A stretch of 64,000 bases of DNA from Siphlonurus alternatus (Eukaryota > Arthropoda > Insecta > Ephemeroptera > Siphlonuridae). This document shows, one piece after another, positions 38,346-53,918 of this stretch. Below the pieces are notes generated by a model. It was not told the DNA's origin, made no database searches, and saw nothing but the letters and a program-made list of their open reading frames with translations. A program made the translations under genes and the position numbers. The DNA lies in contig OX463781.1 in the NCBI GenBank assembly GCA_949825025.1, positions 20,219,630 to 20,283,629 on the forward strand, written 5' to 3'. Position 1 is the first letter of the stretch. Every line of letters starts with the position of its first letter.

Positions 38346-41300
38346 ATTCACCGATAAATACGACTGTCACCATAACGAGAGAGAGTAGGAAAAAATACCG
38401 ATATCGATTTTTAAAAATGTGATATTTTTTTCCAATTCAATGGAAAGATGGAGTTTTACGAAAACTTCCGCTGTCAAATTGATTTAAAGTAAAAGTTTAA
38501 TAATGCAGCATTAATTTATATCAATGTACCTACGAGTTCAAAAATACAATGTTCAAAAAAAAAACTTCTAGTTATTGAATTTTTACTCTTATGCATATGA
38601 AGTTCAATAATCAATCTAAAGAATATGTCATGTGCGATTAGGAAAAATTACATAATGGCATGCACTATATGATTATCTAATTACATTTTGTTTCAATATT
38701 TAAAAAAAAGGCAAATTATTTTAAAAAAATGCCATGTTTAGAACATTCATATTTTATTTTTTACGCGCTTAATTAAAAGTACTATTTTAATTAAGCTTTT
38801 TGGAGATTATTATGTGATTTATTTTTTTTAACGTAAAAAAAGCACTTAACTCAATAATTCGTATGTATATTTTATATATTTTTTTACCTAAATACTTTGA
38901 AACATGAATTTTCTCATTTTGCAGCTGTGGTAAAATAAATTCGTTCAATTCAATTCCGATGATGACAGTAAATTTATTTTGTAGTGAGATGCTCAAATTA
39001 CAAAAAAATTATTCAAATGCTATATCACATGATTTTTTTTAATTGAATATTGTGTACATTTTTTTAAGCAACAATCATTGCATTTTGCATCATTACCTTA
39101 AATTTAATTGTATTCCTCTTATTTTATTATTAATATAATGGCAAATATAAATTAAATTTAATCATCGATGAAAAAATTATTAACTTACTAAAAGCAAGTC
39201 AGCATATATCCTTATTTCTTCACTGTAAATATGGATGAAACGAATCCATTGAATTTATTGCTGAAGCTATTCAGGTGAATAATTGTGTTGTTGCATTAAA
39301 GTATTCAATTCTTATTCAGTTCATTTACTATTTCAAATATAAAATTATGTGTGCATGACTAGTAGGTATATAATAATATAATCATTTTTTTTATGTAAAA
39401 TATAGAAAATATAGTATTTTCTATTTTAGCTGAAAATGATACTGAAAATAATATTTTTACTTGCAATTGTCTGTTTTTTGCTTTAGAGAGATTTTCATGA
39501 TTTTTTATTTTTTTAAAACACTCCTCTTACTTTATATATAATGTTACGGTTGGTGTATTACAGATACCCTCAATGTATTTAATCTTACAGAATATGCATA
39601 GATAAAACATTCACCAACAGGGCAATATATAAATTAGCCACCATAACTTTGAAACCTGACTTCAGATGCATGACATTCATGAATAGTTTTTTTTTTTTTT
39701 TAAATGATACATTTTTCACACAATTTATGCAATTTATAACAATTAATAATTCATTTGAATAATCTCAATTAATTTGTTTACTGAGCACATTTATGGGTAG
39801 TTGAATACCATATTAATATATAATGTGGCTCCATTACATGCATAATATACAGACAAAATATAATTACTAATGTGTATAGTGTATAAATTAATGTAATATT
39901 AAAATATATAGTAATTATTGAATTAAATATTCTTCGCTTGAAAATATACTGAGGAATTCATTGTTTTATCGTTATCATTTAGTTTTCATCTTCATATATT
40001 CACCTCAGAGGTATAATATTGTCTTTTTACTCTGCGTACATATAAGTTCAAGCAGTTTTATTATTTATTATACTTTGAGTCTGTTGGTTATATAAAAGGA
40101 AAGAAAATTTATGTAAGTAGTTGAGAAAGCAAGCCAACAGAAGCGGAAGATGAAGGATAATTTTCGTCTCTTCACACGTACTACCCAGTGTAATTAACTT
40201 AATCCAAGCATGAATTTTTTATAAGATTAACGCATGTTGGTTGTGTTATTATTCAAGTTCCATTCTCTGTGTATAACAATGACATGAAAATGTTGAATGG
40301 AGATTGTTACAACTTCACTAATTAACTACATAATACATCTTAACCTAAATAAAATATAACTTGTAAATTATAAATATTTTAATGAGATTTTTTTATTTAA
40401 CAAAATACATGTAATGAAACAATGTAAATTTTAAGACGATTATGTATTTCTAAAAATAAGTTATTAATGAAGTTAGTACTTAGGAAAATTAAATGTTAAG
40501 ATATAGAAAGATTTGTTAGCAGAATAAAAAATGCATAATCATAGTTCGATGTTCTATATATTTCTGCACAATAGCGTAATATTATCATTCAGGTTTTTGT
40601 CTATTTGTAACGTCTGCTTTCATTAGTTACATTAGATTTAATTTATTTAATATTTTTTTTTTATTTAGATTTTATAAACTTTCAATGCAATTTAGAAAAC
40701 AACTTTAAATCAAATAAAAATATTGGATGATCACTGTTATTGTCAAATCGCAATATATGATATTTTTATTTTGAAGAATTTCTCCGGTATAGTTACGTCC
40801 CATCATAATTTTTTATATCATGATTGTATCAATAAAATTGTTGTATTTTAAATTAACAGTGAATTTTTTGCTCCATTTAGATCGTCTTTTTTGTTCCATT
40901 TTTCGTTCCTTTTTTTACATAATTACTATTTAATGAATGTATTGAAATTTTACTTTATATATAATAAAGTTTTTAAATATTTATTAAAAAAACATCTACG
41001 GAACAGTTTCCAATTAATTACAATGAAAAATTCAGCCTTTAGCCACACTACATAATATAGACTGCTTAATGCTACGTACACCATAGCTCGTGGTTCTTCT
41101 GAACTCTAATTAACTTTTGCCGAAGGCAAGTCGTGCTGGCTTGTGTGTAGGAGTTGAGTGTAATTTTTCTCAGACCTTATCAATTAAGAAGCCTTATATA
41201 ATGTGGTAATGCAATATGTATGATGTTATTATTTTTTTTAATTAATATAAATAAAATAAAAAAAAACATGTCTTCGTAATTTTACTCGAATGTGTTAATT

Positions 41301-42074
41301 AAAAATGTTAGCTTTTAAAAAAGATAATATTTCACAAAATTGAAGACAACTAGTTTGTTAAATAAAATTACAGCTATTTATAGTTTTTTTTTTGTTTTTG
41401 TTTGTTTTGTTTTTGTTTTGTTTTTTTTTTTCGTTGAATTTTCTCAAAACTATTTCACAGCACACATTTTAAAATATTAATTTTAAAATATTAATTTTAA
41501 AATATTTTATAACTAATAAAATTTTAAATATGTTGTATACATGAGTGGGTAAGAATTTAATTATTATATTATAATTATAGCTTATAAATATACGCTAGAA
41601 CAAAGGACAATGTATAATGAGTCTAAAAATATTTAATTTAAAAAGGAATATTTTGGTACATATACACATACCTCAATTTTAATTATATACAAATTATATT
41701 GTTGTATTTTCAGCCTATATAAGATATAATAAAAAATAAAATATACTATAGAATACTTAATATTAATAGTATATGGTTTGCATCAATGATATGCTCCAAG
41801 TCAGCACCTCAAGGAACGTTAGCTTGCACTAATTAGCACTAACAGATAAAGAAATGTACTTGCCATTGTCAAAGAGTGACTTACTTGTCAAAATACCTTT
41901 TCTTTTGTCTCCATGGACTATGCGCCTTCGCGCAAAATGGAATCTTAGTTAACGTATCATCTTCCTGCGATATGTTCTAAGTCTAAGTTAATTTATCATG
42001 GTGATACAACTGAGGTTGAAAGTTACCTACAATTCTCTTGCATTATATTAACACATAAAAAGGCAAAATATTTT
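38346..42074. other. AT-rich sequence without recognised genes
   Basis: No open frame above 70 codons. Contains T-rich GTTTTTGTTTTG-type simple sequence at about 41385-41430 and a 14-bp tandem repeat at 41467-41508. A mixed patch at 41790-41990 is unassigned. Confidence 0.45.
41467..41508. repeat. 14-bp tandem repeat, 3 copies
   Basis: Unit TTTTAAAATATTAA; the third copy diverges at its end. Confidence 0.85.
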
Positions 42075-42189
42075 GTTTCTTTCACTCAACAAAAAAATAT
42101 TTTTTGTATAAATTTAAAATTTTAATAGTTGCAACGTGTTTTGAAATTTAAAACATAAATATTAATTACAAACATAAAAATTCAATTTA
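42075..42189 (+). repeat. Direct duplication, copy A
   Basis: Matches 42888-42980 in the same orientation. Shared blocks are TTAACAAAA-like, AAATTTAAAAT, GCAACGTGTTTTGAARTTTA and AAACATAAA...TCAATTTAT. Copy A has an extra ATTAATTACAAACATAAA segment. The sequence between the copies contains the MITE at 42501-42614. The unit is not recognised. Confidence 0.7.
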
Positions 42190-42500
42190 TTTTTTAAAAT
42201 GAAAAGAAACACAAGAACTCATATTATGTGTCCCAGAAGTAGCACTTACAATGTCTATTTTATTTATACGTGTAAATCCAATTTTTGTTCTGTAGTATAT
42301 TTTAATGTTTTGAAATTTTGGTTCCTAAATCAACAATCCTATTAAAAACAAAACCAAAAAGTGTCATGAGTTTATTTCAATTCTACAATGTATCATTTGA
42401 AATATATCCCCAGCTGTGGAAGCATTAACAGTATTTTCATATTTGTAGAAGCATCTATTCATCATTAATGATTGAAACATCGTAATGCATTGTTACTTTC

Positions 42501-42614
42501 ACTACGTTTACATGACAGTGTTACATGCATATTCGTTGACGACGCCTCATAAGAATAACATTATTATAGCCGTCGTCAACGAATACGCATTAAACATCAT
42601 CATGTAAACGTAGT
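42501..42614. mobile_element. Palindromic MITE
   Basis: A 114-bp inverted repeat. Both ends read ACTACGTTTACATGA, and inner arms share TATTCGTTGACGACG, with ATGCATATTC on one arm and ATGCGTATTC on the other. The loop is about 25 bp and AT-rich. A target duplication is not clear. No coding capacity; no second copy seen in the window. Confidence 0.8.
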
Positions 42615-42887
42615 AAAATTTGTCATATTTACATCAAAACAAATTTAGAATCTCATCAATATCGTGGCAACTCAATCATAATAGAAGAAATTGTCTGTAT
42701 GAAGTTTACAGGATGCTGCTTGTGGTGTAAGCAAAGCAATAATGCAAAGGGAGATTGAAATCGTGATGACAATATAATATATTCTCCACCATTACTCACG
42801 GGTGGAAATGAAACAACTGCATGGAAGGAGGTAATCTAGACATGAATAACTCCAGCACATATCTCTGGTGTTATAGAGTATGAAAGA

Positions 42888-42980
42888 TTCGTTCTTTTAC
42901 TTAACAAAAGAAATATTATATAGAAATTTAAAATCTTAACTGCAACGTGTTTTGAAGTTTAAAACATAAAAACTCAATTT
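42888..42980 (+). repeat. Direct duplication, copy B
   Basis: Partner of 42075-42189, offset by about 810 bp. It is slightly shorter, with several substitutions. Confidence 0.7.
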
Positions 42981-43472
42981 ATAGTTCACAGTAACTTATG
43001 ATTTCCATAAAATTTAAAAATTAAGATAATTATTAATAAAAAAAAAAAAAAGACAACGAGTAAGCTTTTAGTTTTTTCATCCTCGATAGCATGGAGGAAT
43101 CTATAATTTATCCATGCTCGATAGTTTAATTTTTGAGGTTGTTGCTATATTTAACGTACACATTATAAAACTGTATACATGTCACTATAATAAATTAGTA
43201 TCTATCTTACCATTTTTGTCACCATAAATTTATGAATTTGTGAGTATGTTAAAACTAAAATTCAAAGAAAATTATTTTCTTCAATGGAAGCTTGCATGTA
43301 TATTTCATATAAAATATAAATTGAGATTATAATGTGTTTGCTACATGATGCTGGAGATTATGAATGTCATATAATTCAACTCTGTAGTTCAAGCTATCGA
43401 GACTGGAGCTTCAATATACGTTATCGAAGATATTGCGTCATCGATTACCCGATATTTTTTTCTATTTATTGC
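42981..43472. other. AT-rich sequence, nothing recognised
   Basis: Includes a repeated CTCGATAG word (about 43082 and 43119) with a GCATGGA/TCCATGC inverted pair between. No gene seen. Confidence 0.45.
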
Positions 43473-43594
43473 ATACTAGTTTTCTTCACAAGAAAACCTC
43501 AACTACATTTATTTGTGTCAAGTTGATTTTTTTTTTTTTGTACAGGAAATTCGTATGCAAGAAACAAATTGTATCATGTAATGCCAGTTTTAGA
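43473..43594 (-). mobile_element. Decayed relative of MITE family C
   Basis: Read on the minus strand, it runs GGCATTACATGATACAATTTG, then CTTGCATACGAATTT and TGTAGTTGAGGTTTTCTTG. This parallels 32912-33055 (GGTATTACACGATACAATTT; TTGCATACAATTT; TGTAGTTGAAGTTTTCTTG). The terminal repeat at the far end is lost or degenerate. Confidence 0.65.
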
Positions 43595-43713
43595 TTTTCC
43601 AATATTTCAACGATTTAAATATTTAATAATTAATTTTAAGGAGTTGATGCAGTTATTAAACTCCCATATAAAGGCACATTATTTTTAGTAGAGAAGTGCT
43701 TCGGTAAACGGAG

Positions 43714-44155
43714 AAAATACCCTTTGATAAAATACCCTCAGATATAATACCCAGACAAAATACCCTAGGACAAAATACCCTCAGACAATTTACCCTAGGA
43801 CAAAATACCCTTGGATAATTTACCCTAGGACAAAATACCCTTGGACAATTAACCCTAGGACAAAATACCCTTGGACAAAATACCCTGGGATAAAATACCC
43901 TTGGACAAAATACCCTAGGACAAAATACCCTTGGATAATTTACCCTAGGACAAAATACCCTTGGACAATTAACCCTAGGACAAAATACCCTTGGACAAAA
44001 TACCCTAGGACAAAATACCCTAGGACAAAATACCCTCAGATAAAATACCCTCAGACAAAATACCCATGGACAAAATACCCTTGGACGAAATACCCTCGGA
44101 CAAAATACCCTTGGACGAAACACTCTTGGACAGAATACCCTCAGACAATTTACAA
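43714..44155 (-). repeat. Left arm: 15-bp minisatellite array
   Basis: About 29 units whose plus-strand form is ACAAAATACCCTTGG, with variants ACAATTAACCCTAGG and ATAATTTACCCTAGG. A higher-order period of 120 bp is visible: 43801-43860 is identical to 43921-43980. Because 15 is a multiple of 3 the array stays open in several frames, giving a spurious 155-codon minus-strand frame (43656-44123) of RVFCP repeats. This is not a gene. Confidence 0.95.
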
Positions 44156-44647
44156 TATATTATAATATATAACAGCATCTTAGGTATTTCGTAGAATGAT
44201 AAAAATTATACCTACATCATGCAAACATTTTGCACACATGTATTGTATATACACTGTACAGTACAGTATTAATATTATTATTATTAAAGGGACAGGGTAC
44301 AATAATTTTCATGTTGCATAAAAAGTTTCCTATTGATATAATAAATTTAAAAATATAATGTGTCAATTGCCCCAAAATACCAACCAACCAACCAAAATTA
44401 AAAATATATGATATTTCGGATTTCAACAGTACCAATAATTATAATCATAAATTTATGATTATATTTTCTATAATTTATAATATGTTATTGCGAATTGCCC
44501 ATGAAAAAGGTAAAATAAATTTCACTGAATCCTGCGCATGATACTTTCACAGCATAATTAATTTTTTTATACGTTTAGTTGTAGAGTATAATAATTAAAT
44601 ATTTAACACCTTTTAATTATTTTATTATTTATCATGTTATTTTTTAA

Positions 44648-45033
44648 GGGTAAGATAACACGAAGAATCGATTGTTGTAGTCCCATTTGATTAACATGTA
44701 AATCTTAGCAACCTCATAATAATTCTGAATTTTTTTTGAGAGACAGTTTTTGGCACCAAAAAAATATGGAAAAAATTTCAAAACAATCGGACGATCCAAT
44801 TTTTTTAAACGAATTTTTTAAATTTTTAGTATAGGGCTTTCCCATGGAGACCTAAACTAAGAAAATAATTTAAAAAAATTGGATCGTCCGATTGTTTTGA
44901 AATATTTTCCATATTTTTTTGGTGCCAAGAACTGCCTCTCAAAAAACATTCAGAATCATTATGAGGTTGCTAAGGTTTACATGTTAATCAAATGGGACTA
45001 TAACAACAATCGATTGTTCGTGTTATCTTACCC
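44648..45033. mobile_element. Near-perfect palindromic element at TTAA
   Basis: A 386-bp element with ends GGGTAAGATAACACGAA on both strands and TTAA on both sides (44644-44647 and 45034-45037). Arms of about 170 bp match closely: ATCGATTGTTG, GTCCCATTTGATTAACATGT, TTAGCAACCTCATAAT, ATTCTGAAT, AATATGGAAAA and CAATCGGACGATCC. The loop is about 50 bp. TTAA duplications are typical of piggyBac and Kolobok elements; the ends do not let me choose. The high arm identity suggests a younger insertion than most MITEs here. It lies inside the foldback-like element. Confidence 0.88.
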
Positions 45034-46073
45034 TTAATGTAGGTTAATTTGGGTGCAATATATTTGAGCCAACCCAGGCAAAAAGGACTTTGGGGGGGGG
45101 GGGAAATAAGTAAATGTAAATGAACAGGGGATACTAAATAAAACATCGCATAATTATTATGGTATAATTATTTTACAATGAATGTATGAATGCATTTTTT
45201 TTTATTATTTTTTAATAAAGAGCAAAAACAAAACAAAAAGTAAGAATAAAAAATCGTCACCTCATGAATAGAAGAAAACATTGCTTCCCCACCCAATTTT
45301 TTTCGTATTAACATAATGTTGCATTGTAAGGTCGACAAGAGATACATTGCTTTTTGCAGTAGAATGTTCTATAAACTTACTCATGGAAACCAGCTATAAA
45401 ATTAAATGTTCATAATGGTTTTAAAATTTATGTTGTCACGGGTAACAACCAGCACAAAGCATGATAGTAAAATACGTATTGCTATTTCAGTTATATTTAT
45501 TTGTTATTTTATTGTACAGAATCATTATTCACCAGAAAAAATTATATTTAATTCACATTTTTAATGATGAGAAGAAATTTTGTATTTTTGAAGATATAGA
45601 ATTACATGTACACATGGTACATAATAAAATTATCTTAAAAAGTATTTAGTTGTGTTAAAAAGCCTTTATAACTTCTTAATGCATATTAGTGACTTAAAAA
45701 TATTGAGACACCGGGGAAAAAATCATATACTTCTTTCTTACCAAACTTTTAGTTACATAATTTTGACAAAAAGACCAGACTACGGAGCCGGCCCCGTTAG
45801 GAAAAAACGAGCATTGATGTGTATAGTATATTAAAAGATATTTGAGTGAGACGGCTATATATGAACGAACTGAACACGAGTGGGGACATGCATTTTTACC
45901 CAAGCGTTTTGGAATTGAGATTCATATATATCTATTATATATTATTCAAAACGATGATTATTCTTTGAATGAGCTAGTTTATGAATGTATTGCAAATGAA
46001 ATATTCCAGTATTTTCAAAAATGTGAATTTTTCGCCCTGAATTGAAACTGAAATTTTTCCCAACCTCAAAGTG

Positions 46074-46456
46074 ATGGGTATTTTATCTGAGGGTATTTTG
46101 TCCAAGGGTATTTCGTCTAAGGGTATTTTGTCCAAGGGTATTTCGTCCAAGGGTATTTTGTCTGAGGGTATTTTGTCCAAGGGTATTTTGTCTAAGGGTA
46201 TTTTGTCCAAGGGTATTTTATCTGTGGGTAAATTGTCCAAGGGTATTTTGTCCAAGGGTATTTTATCCCAGGGTATTTTGTCCGAGGGTATTTTGTCCAA
46301 GGGTTAATTGTCTAAGGGTATTTTGTCCAAGGGTTAATTGTCTAAGGGTATTTTGTCCAAGGGTTAATTGTCCGAGGGTATTTTGTCCAAGGGTATTTTG
46401 TCCTAGGGTATTTTGTCTGGGTATTATATCCGAGGGTATTTTATCAAAGGGTATTT
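46074..46456 (+). repeat. Right arm: 15-bp minisatellite array
   Basis: About 25 units of plus-strand form GGGTATTTTGTCCAA, the reverse complement of the left-arm unit. Variants include GGGTTAATTGTCTAA alternating with the main unit in a 30-bp higher-order pattern at about 46300-46380. Frames across it (46071-46307 plus; 45974-46300 minus) are repeat artefacts. Confidence 0.95.
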
Positions 46457-46477
46457 TATCCGTGATTCAAGTGCTTC

Positions 46478-50703
<4,226 letters not shown>

Positions 50704-50706
50704 ATT

Positions 50707-50858
50707 GGCCGCGATTCACGAAGCAGTTAGCCAGGTTTCTAACCACGTTTAGCTTAACCACGTTTAACTAGGTGGTTTAACACGTAAAACAGGCACAGTT
50801 AAACGTGATTAAGCTAAACTTTGTTAGAAACCTGGCTAACTGCTTCGTGATCGCACCC
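50707..50858. mobile_element. Palindromic MITE, family A, copy 2
   Basis: A 152-bp element with the left end GGCCGCGATTCACGAAGCAG and the right end, on the minus strand, GGGTGCGATCACGAAGCAG. Arms continue TTAGCCAGGTTTCTAAC, CACGTTTAGCTTAA and CGTTTAACT. ATT flanks both sides (50704-50706 and 50859-50861), as in copy 1 at 1425-1558. This copy has an extra AGCTTAA-type segment in both arms, so copy 1 may be internally shortened. Confidence 0.87.
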
Positions 50859-50969
50859 ATTGCTTGCAAGACTGAAGATGATCAATAAAAATGCGCCTTT
50901 ATATATTATGAAATTAAAATTGAAAAAAAAATTGCACTGAATGGGGAATATTTCAGACTTTTCAATTTT

Positions 50970-51274
50970 AATAGAGGCTTCAATAAGTGAGTGCGCTTGC
51001 GCTTCGCAACTGTTGTCGCTAAGGTCCATCTTGCACTTGAACATGAAGCAAAATGTTTTTTTAACTTTTCTCGGTTATAAATCAAGTAAAAAATCTAAAT
51101 CTTGAATTATCTACTGTATTTTTCAGTTTGGACTAAAGTTCCGTGAAGGAATTTTCCCTAAAAAAATCTTATTCTTAGTGAAAAAACGAATTCACGTTTG
51201 TTTGTTTTTACATAGGTTACATAGGTTTTTCGGTGGGAACACCGAAAAATCAGCTGACTTGAGAAGCCTCTATT
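50970..51274. mobile_element. MITE with AATAGAGGCTTC termini
   Basis: A 305-bp element. The left end AATAGAGGCTTCAATAAGT matches the right end on the minus strand (AATAGAGGCTTCTCAAGT). Near the right end is a perfect 10-bp hairpin TTTTTCGGTG-GGAA-CACCGAAAAA (51226-51249). The rest of the interior is not palindromic. The right end recurs at about 12836-12887. Target duplication is unclear. Confidence 0.7.
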
Positions 51275-51993
51275 GATATAAAAAAATACAAGTTTGAGAA
51301 ATTTATTAATGAAAACTATTTTAACCGATTCTTGCAAAATTAGTGGAAATCCCCTTAAGGTTCAAATGCCTTGTATGTTCTTTGTATCAGTTTAAAACTT
51401 ATGTCAACATTTACGATTATGTTGACATGTACACAAACCACCTCTCAAGTTGTCTTTTTGTAAGTTAATGACAAATATTTGAAAAACAATTCAAATCATA
51501 TGGATAACTTTGATTGTTATATACTAAAAGAGAATTGAAGAAGTTAAATTGATACCAAAGTTTCAATTCAAATATTTTTTTGTATTATATTCCATCATGT
51601 TGAAAACAAATCAGCTTGTGCTGTTAGTTAAGTCAACAAATATGAAATTGAAATGAGACGAGAATAAACAAAGTCGTTGTAGAAGTTTCGCATAGAGAAA
51701 ACAGGCAAGTAGCATCAGAGAGGCAGCTAGGCCGCTTTCTAGCTCATGCATATATTCCATACTTGTAAGCTAACACCCCCTTCTTTCCTTTCATCCTTTC
51801 AGGACCCAATCATAAGATTCTTCTACGTTAAAGTACTTCTCTCAGCTATTTAGCATCAAAAAAGCAAGTGAAGGAATATGAATAAAAAAATGAAGAAATT
51901 TTTATTTTCTTTTATATAAGAGCTGAAAGGCATGTATATATCTAAGATTTTATTTTCAAATAATTTTGTTTGTTTTGAAATACCGTTTCTTTT
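51275..51993. other. AT-rich sequence, nothing recognised
   Basis: No gene seen. A mixed patch at about 51690-51800 is unassigned. Confidence 0.5.
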
Positions 51994-51994
51994 A

Positions 51995-52087
<93 letters not shown>

Positions 52088-52095
52088 TATATATA
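51994..52095. repeat. (TA)n microsatellite with minor interruptions
   Basis: About 100 bp of TA units with a TACATA and an AAATA interruption. Confidence 0.96.
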
Positions 52096-52109
52096 ACTTT
52101 GATTTGCTT

Positions 52110-52112
<3 letters not shown>

Positions 52113-52161
<49 letters not shown>
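52113..52161. repeat. (CT)n microsatellite
   Basis: About 24 units, 17 bp after the TA array. The 108-codon minus-strand frame across both arrays is an artefact of dinucleotide repeats. Confidence 0.97.
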
Positions 52162-52166
<5 letters not shown>

Positions 52167-53743
52167 CCAATTTATTTCTCATGATATTGATTGCTTCTTT
52201 GAGCTATTATTTATTTAAAAGTAGAGTATCATTTAAACCTAGCTTCCAGCAACATAAACAATGAAGCTCGACTTTATTGACACAACCTTTACTTTCAGAA
52301 ATTTGTATACGTTTAATTAAAAGTTGTTCACTTTCAGGATCGAGGCAAAAGACAGGAATCAATTAAACTAACAATCAGCCTAGATAATTAATTGGTACAT
52401 GATAATATTTATATATTGCATTAACATCGCCTCGGTAAATGAAGACAATGGTAATATATTTTAGCAATTTTAAGTACTTGATTACAAGATTTTATATTTT
52501 CATTCAGAAGTTATATTATAATGATTTTAATTTATGTTAGAAAAGGGATTTAAAAACTTGGTCAAATTTTGATGATCATGTAACAATAATTACAATTTAA
52601 ACTTGAGATTTAATGTAAAAGTTTGTAAACAACAAAATCTAAACCATAAAATAAAATTATTTATAATGCTGATGTATAAAGTTATTAAAAAAAACTCGTT
52701 CTGTTTCAATTAATTATTCGTGAAACATTAAACTTTTTCATATATAACAAAGAAAAAAAAATATGAAAGCTTCAGTGAATAAAATAATCTTTTATTTAAA
52801 TCATCACGACTTTGAACAAAGTTTTACCGTTTCCTCAATTTTATGACAGAGTGTACAGACAATTTACAACTTTAAACAAACCTGCTCAACAAACCATAAT
52901 AATGGTTTCACGAAAGTGTATAATTATTGAATTTATTAACAAAGACTTTCAATTACCATTATTATCACCCATTGCTTGGTTTAGTTATTATCAAATTATG
53001 CCTACGCAGCACTTTAAATTATTATTGGATTTTATATGTGGTTAAAACAGAATGTGATTACATGAATATTTGGTATGCACTAAATCAACTAACCAGTGAC
53101 GCGAATAAATCGATTAAAGGGATTAGCATGCTGGTTAAAATATATTTGAATGTCATTATAATGTAGCAAGTACACTTAAAAGAAGCAATGAAAGTACCTC
53201 CCACTTATACAACTAGCCCCGTCAAATTACAGTGCAGGTTTAAAATTTTGGGCCTTTTTAACACACTAAAATTTATGTTACAAAAATATCAGATTGCTAA
53301 TCCCAGATTTTCTGTCAGTATTCTACGATAGTGCTATTTTATATGTACAGTGTTAGCAATAGCTATAGTGATTGATGCAGATCATAACCCTAGAATTCTC
53401 ACTATTTAAAACAGTAGGCCATTGAGAATATTATTTGTATTTAACAACTGAAATTCATCACATCCTTAGAACTAGAGTAAATAATGTTGAATATTTAAAA
53501 ATCTAATTTGCTTAGTTTTCAAAAACATATCAAACCATTTATTAAAAAAAATATATTAAAAAAAAATCTAAAAAAATGAACTTATTTCAAAACACTGACC
53601 TATTTACTCACACCTTAATGAAATAGTTCAATTCTTCTTAAATTGTTTTCTTTTAGATATATTATAGGAAAAAATATTAATCTATTGTAAAGACTTTATA
53701 TACTTTTTCCACAGTTAATTTTTTTTTTTACTACAACCCTGGA
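52162..53743. other. AT-rich sequence, nothing recognised
   Basis: Two overlapping plus-strand frames of 77 and 79 codons (52812-53166) have no domain and AT-driven composition. No element structure seen. Confidence 0.45.
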
Positions 53744-53918
53744 ACGTTTTTTTTTTTTTTTTTTTCCTCCGACTTTAAGTTTGGAAACTGGGTGTTAAAG
53801 AAGATGGGATTCCACTGCATGGAGGTTTAGCGCCAGCTATAGCAACATAAACAGCAATTCTGGCTATGGATAATACCCCTGCACTCCAAGGCAGGTGCTT
53901 CAGCAGGTAAGCTCACTA
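53744..53918 (-). mobile_element. SINE-like retroposon with tRNA-like head and poly(A) tail
   Basis: Read on the minus strand, it begins near 53918 with AGCTTACCTGCTGAAGCACC (resembling a tRNA D-arm/box A), then TGCCTTGGAGTGCAGGGGT, an anticodon-arm-like stem CCTGC/GCAGG. An unrelated body of about 110 bp follows, ending in a run of about 23 A (53744-53766 as T on the plus strand). The B box is degenerate or missing. The body lacks the domain seen in the SINEs at 306-640 and 57660-57958, so it is a different family. Confidence 0.6.

Larger units (their letters stand above)
43703..46468. mobile_element. Foldback-like element with minisatellite arms, 9-bp TSD
   Basis: A 2766-bp element bounded by a perfect 9-bp direct repeat AAGTGCTTC (43694-43702 and 46469-46477). 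Its two ends are inverted relative to each other. The left end reads ACGGAGAAAATACCCTTTGA; the right end, on the minus strand, reads ACGGATAAAATACCCTTTGA. From there each arm becomes a long array of a 15-bp unit (see separate entries). The central part (about 44156-46073) is AT-rich, has no frame above about 72 codons and contains a TTAA-flanked palindrome (44648-45033). Known from Drosophila FB elements: inverted arms made of short tandem repeats, 9-bp duplications and probable mobilisation by a Mutator-type transposase. Assigning this element to that group is inference from architecture; sequence similarity to FB is not claimed. Confidence 0.85.

Noticed and set aside
43656..44123. A 155-codon minus-strand frame of RVFCP repeats
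   Set aside because: It is the translation of the 15-bp minisatellite arm; a unit length divisible by three keeps frames open without selection.
44441..44462. A 22-bp perfect palindrome ATAATCATAA/ATTTATGATTAT
   Set aside because: All AT-rich words; such palindromes are expected by chance at this base composition.
45974..46307. Repetitive frames on both strands (KGILS and DKIPL repeats)
   Set aside because: Same cause: the right minisatellite arm. Open on both strands at once, which real genes are not.
43714..46456. Evenly spaced repeats resembling a CRISPR array
   Set aside because: The 15-bp units abut with no unique spacers, and the setting is a eukaryotic mobile element.
51856..52182. 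A 108-codon minus-strand frame
   Set aside because: Made of RE and YI dipeptides from the (CT)n and (TA)n microsatellites.
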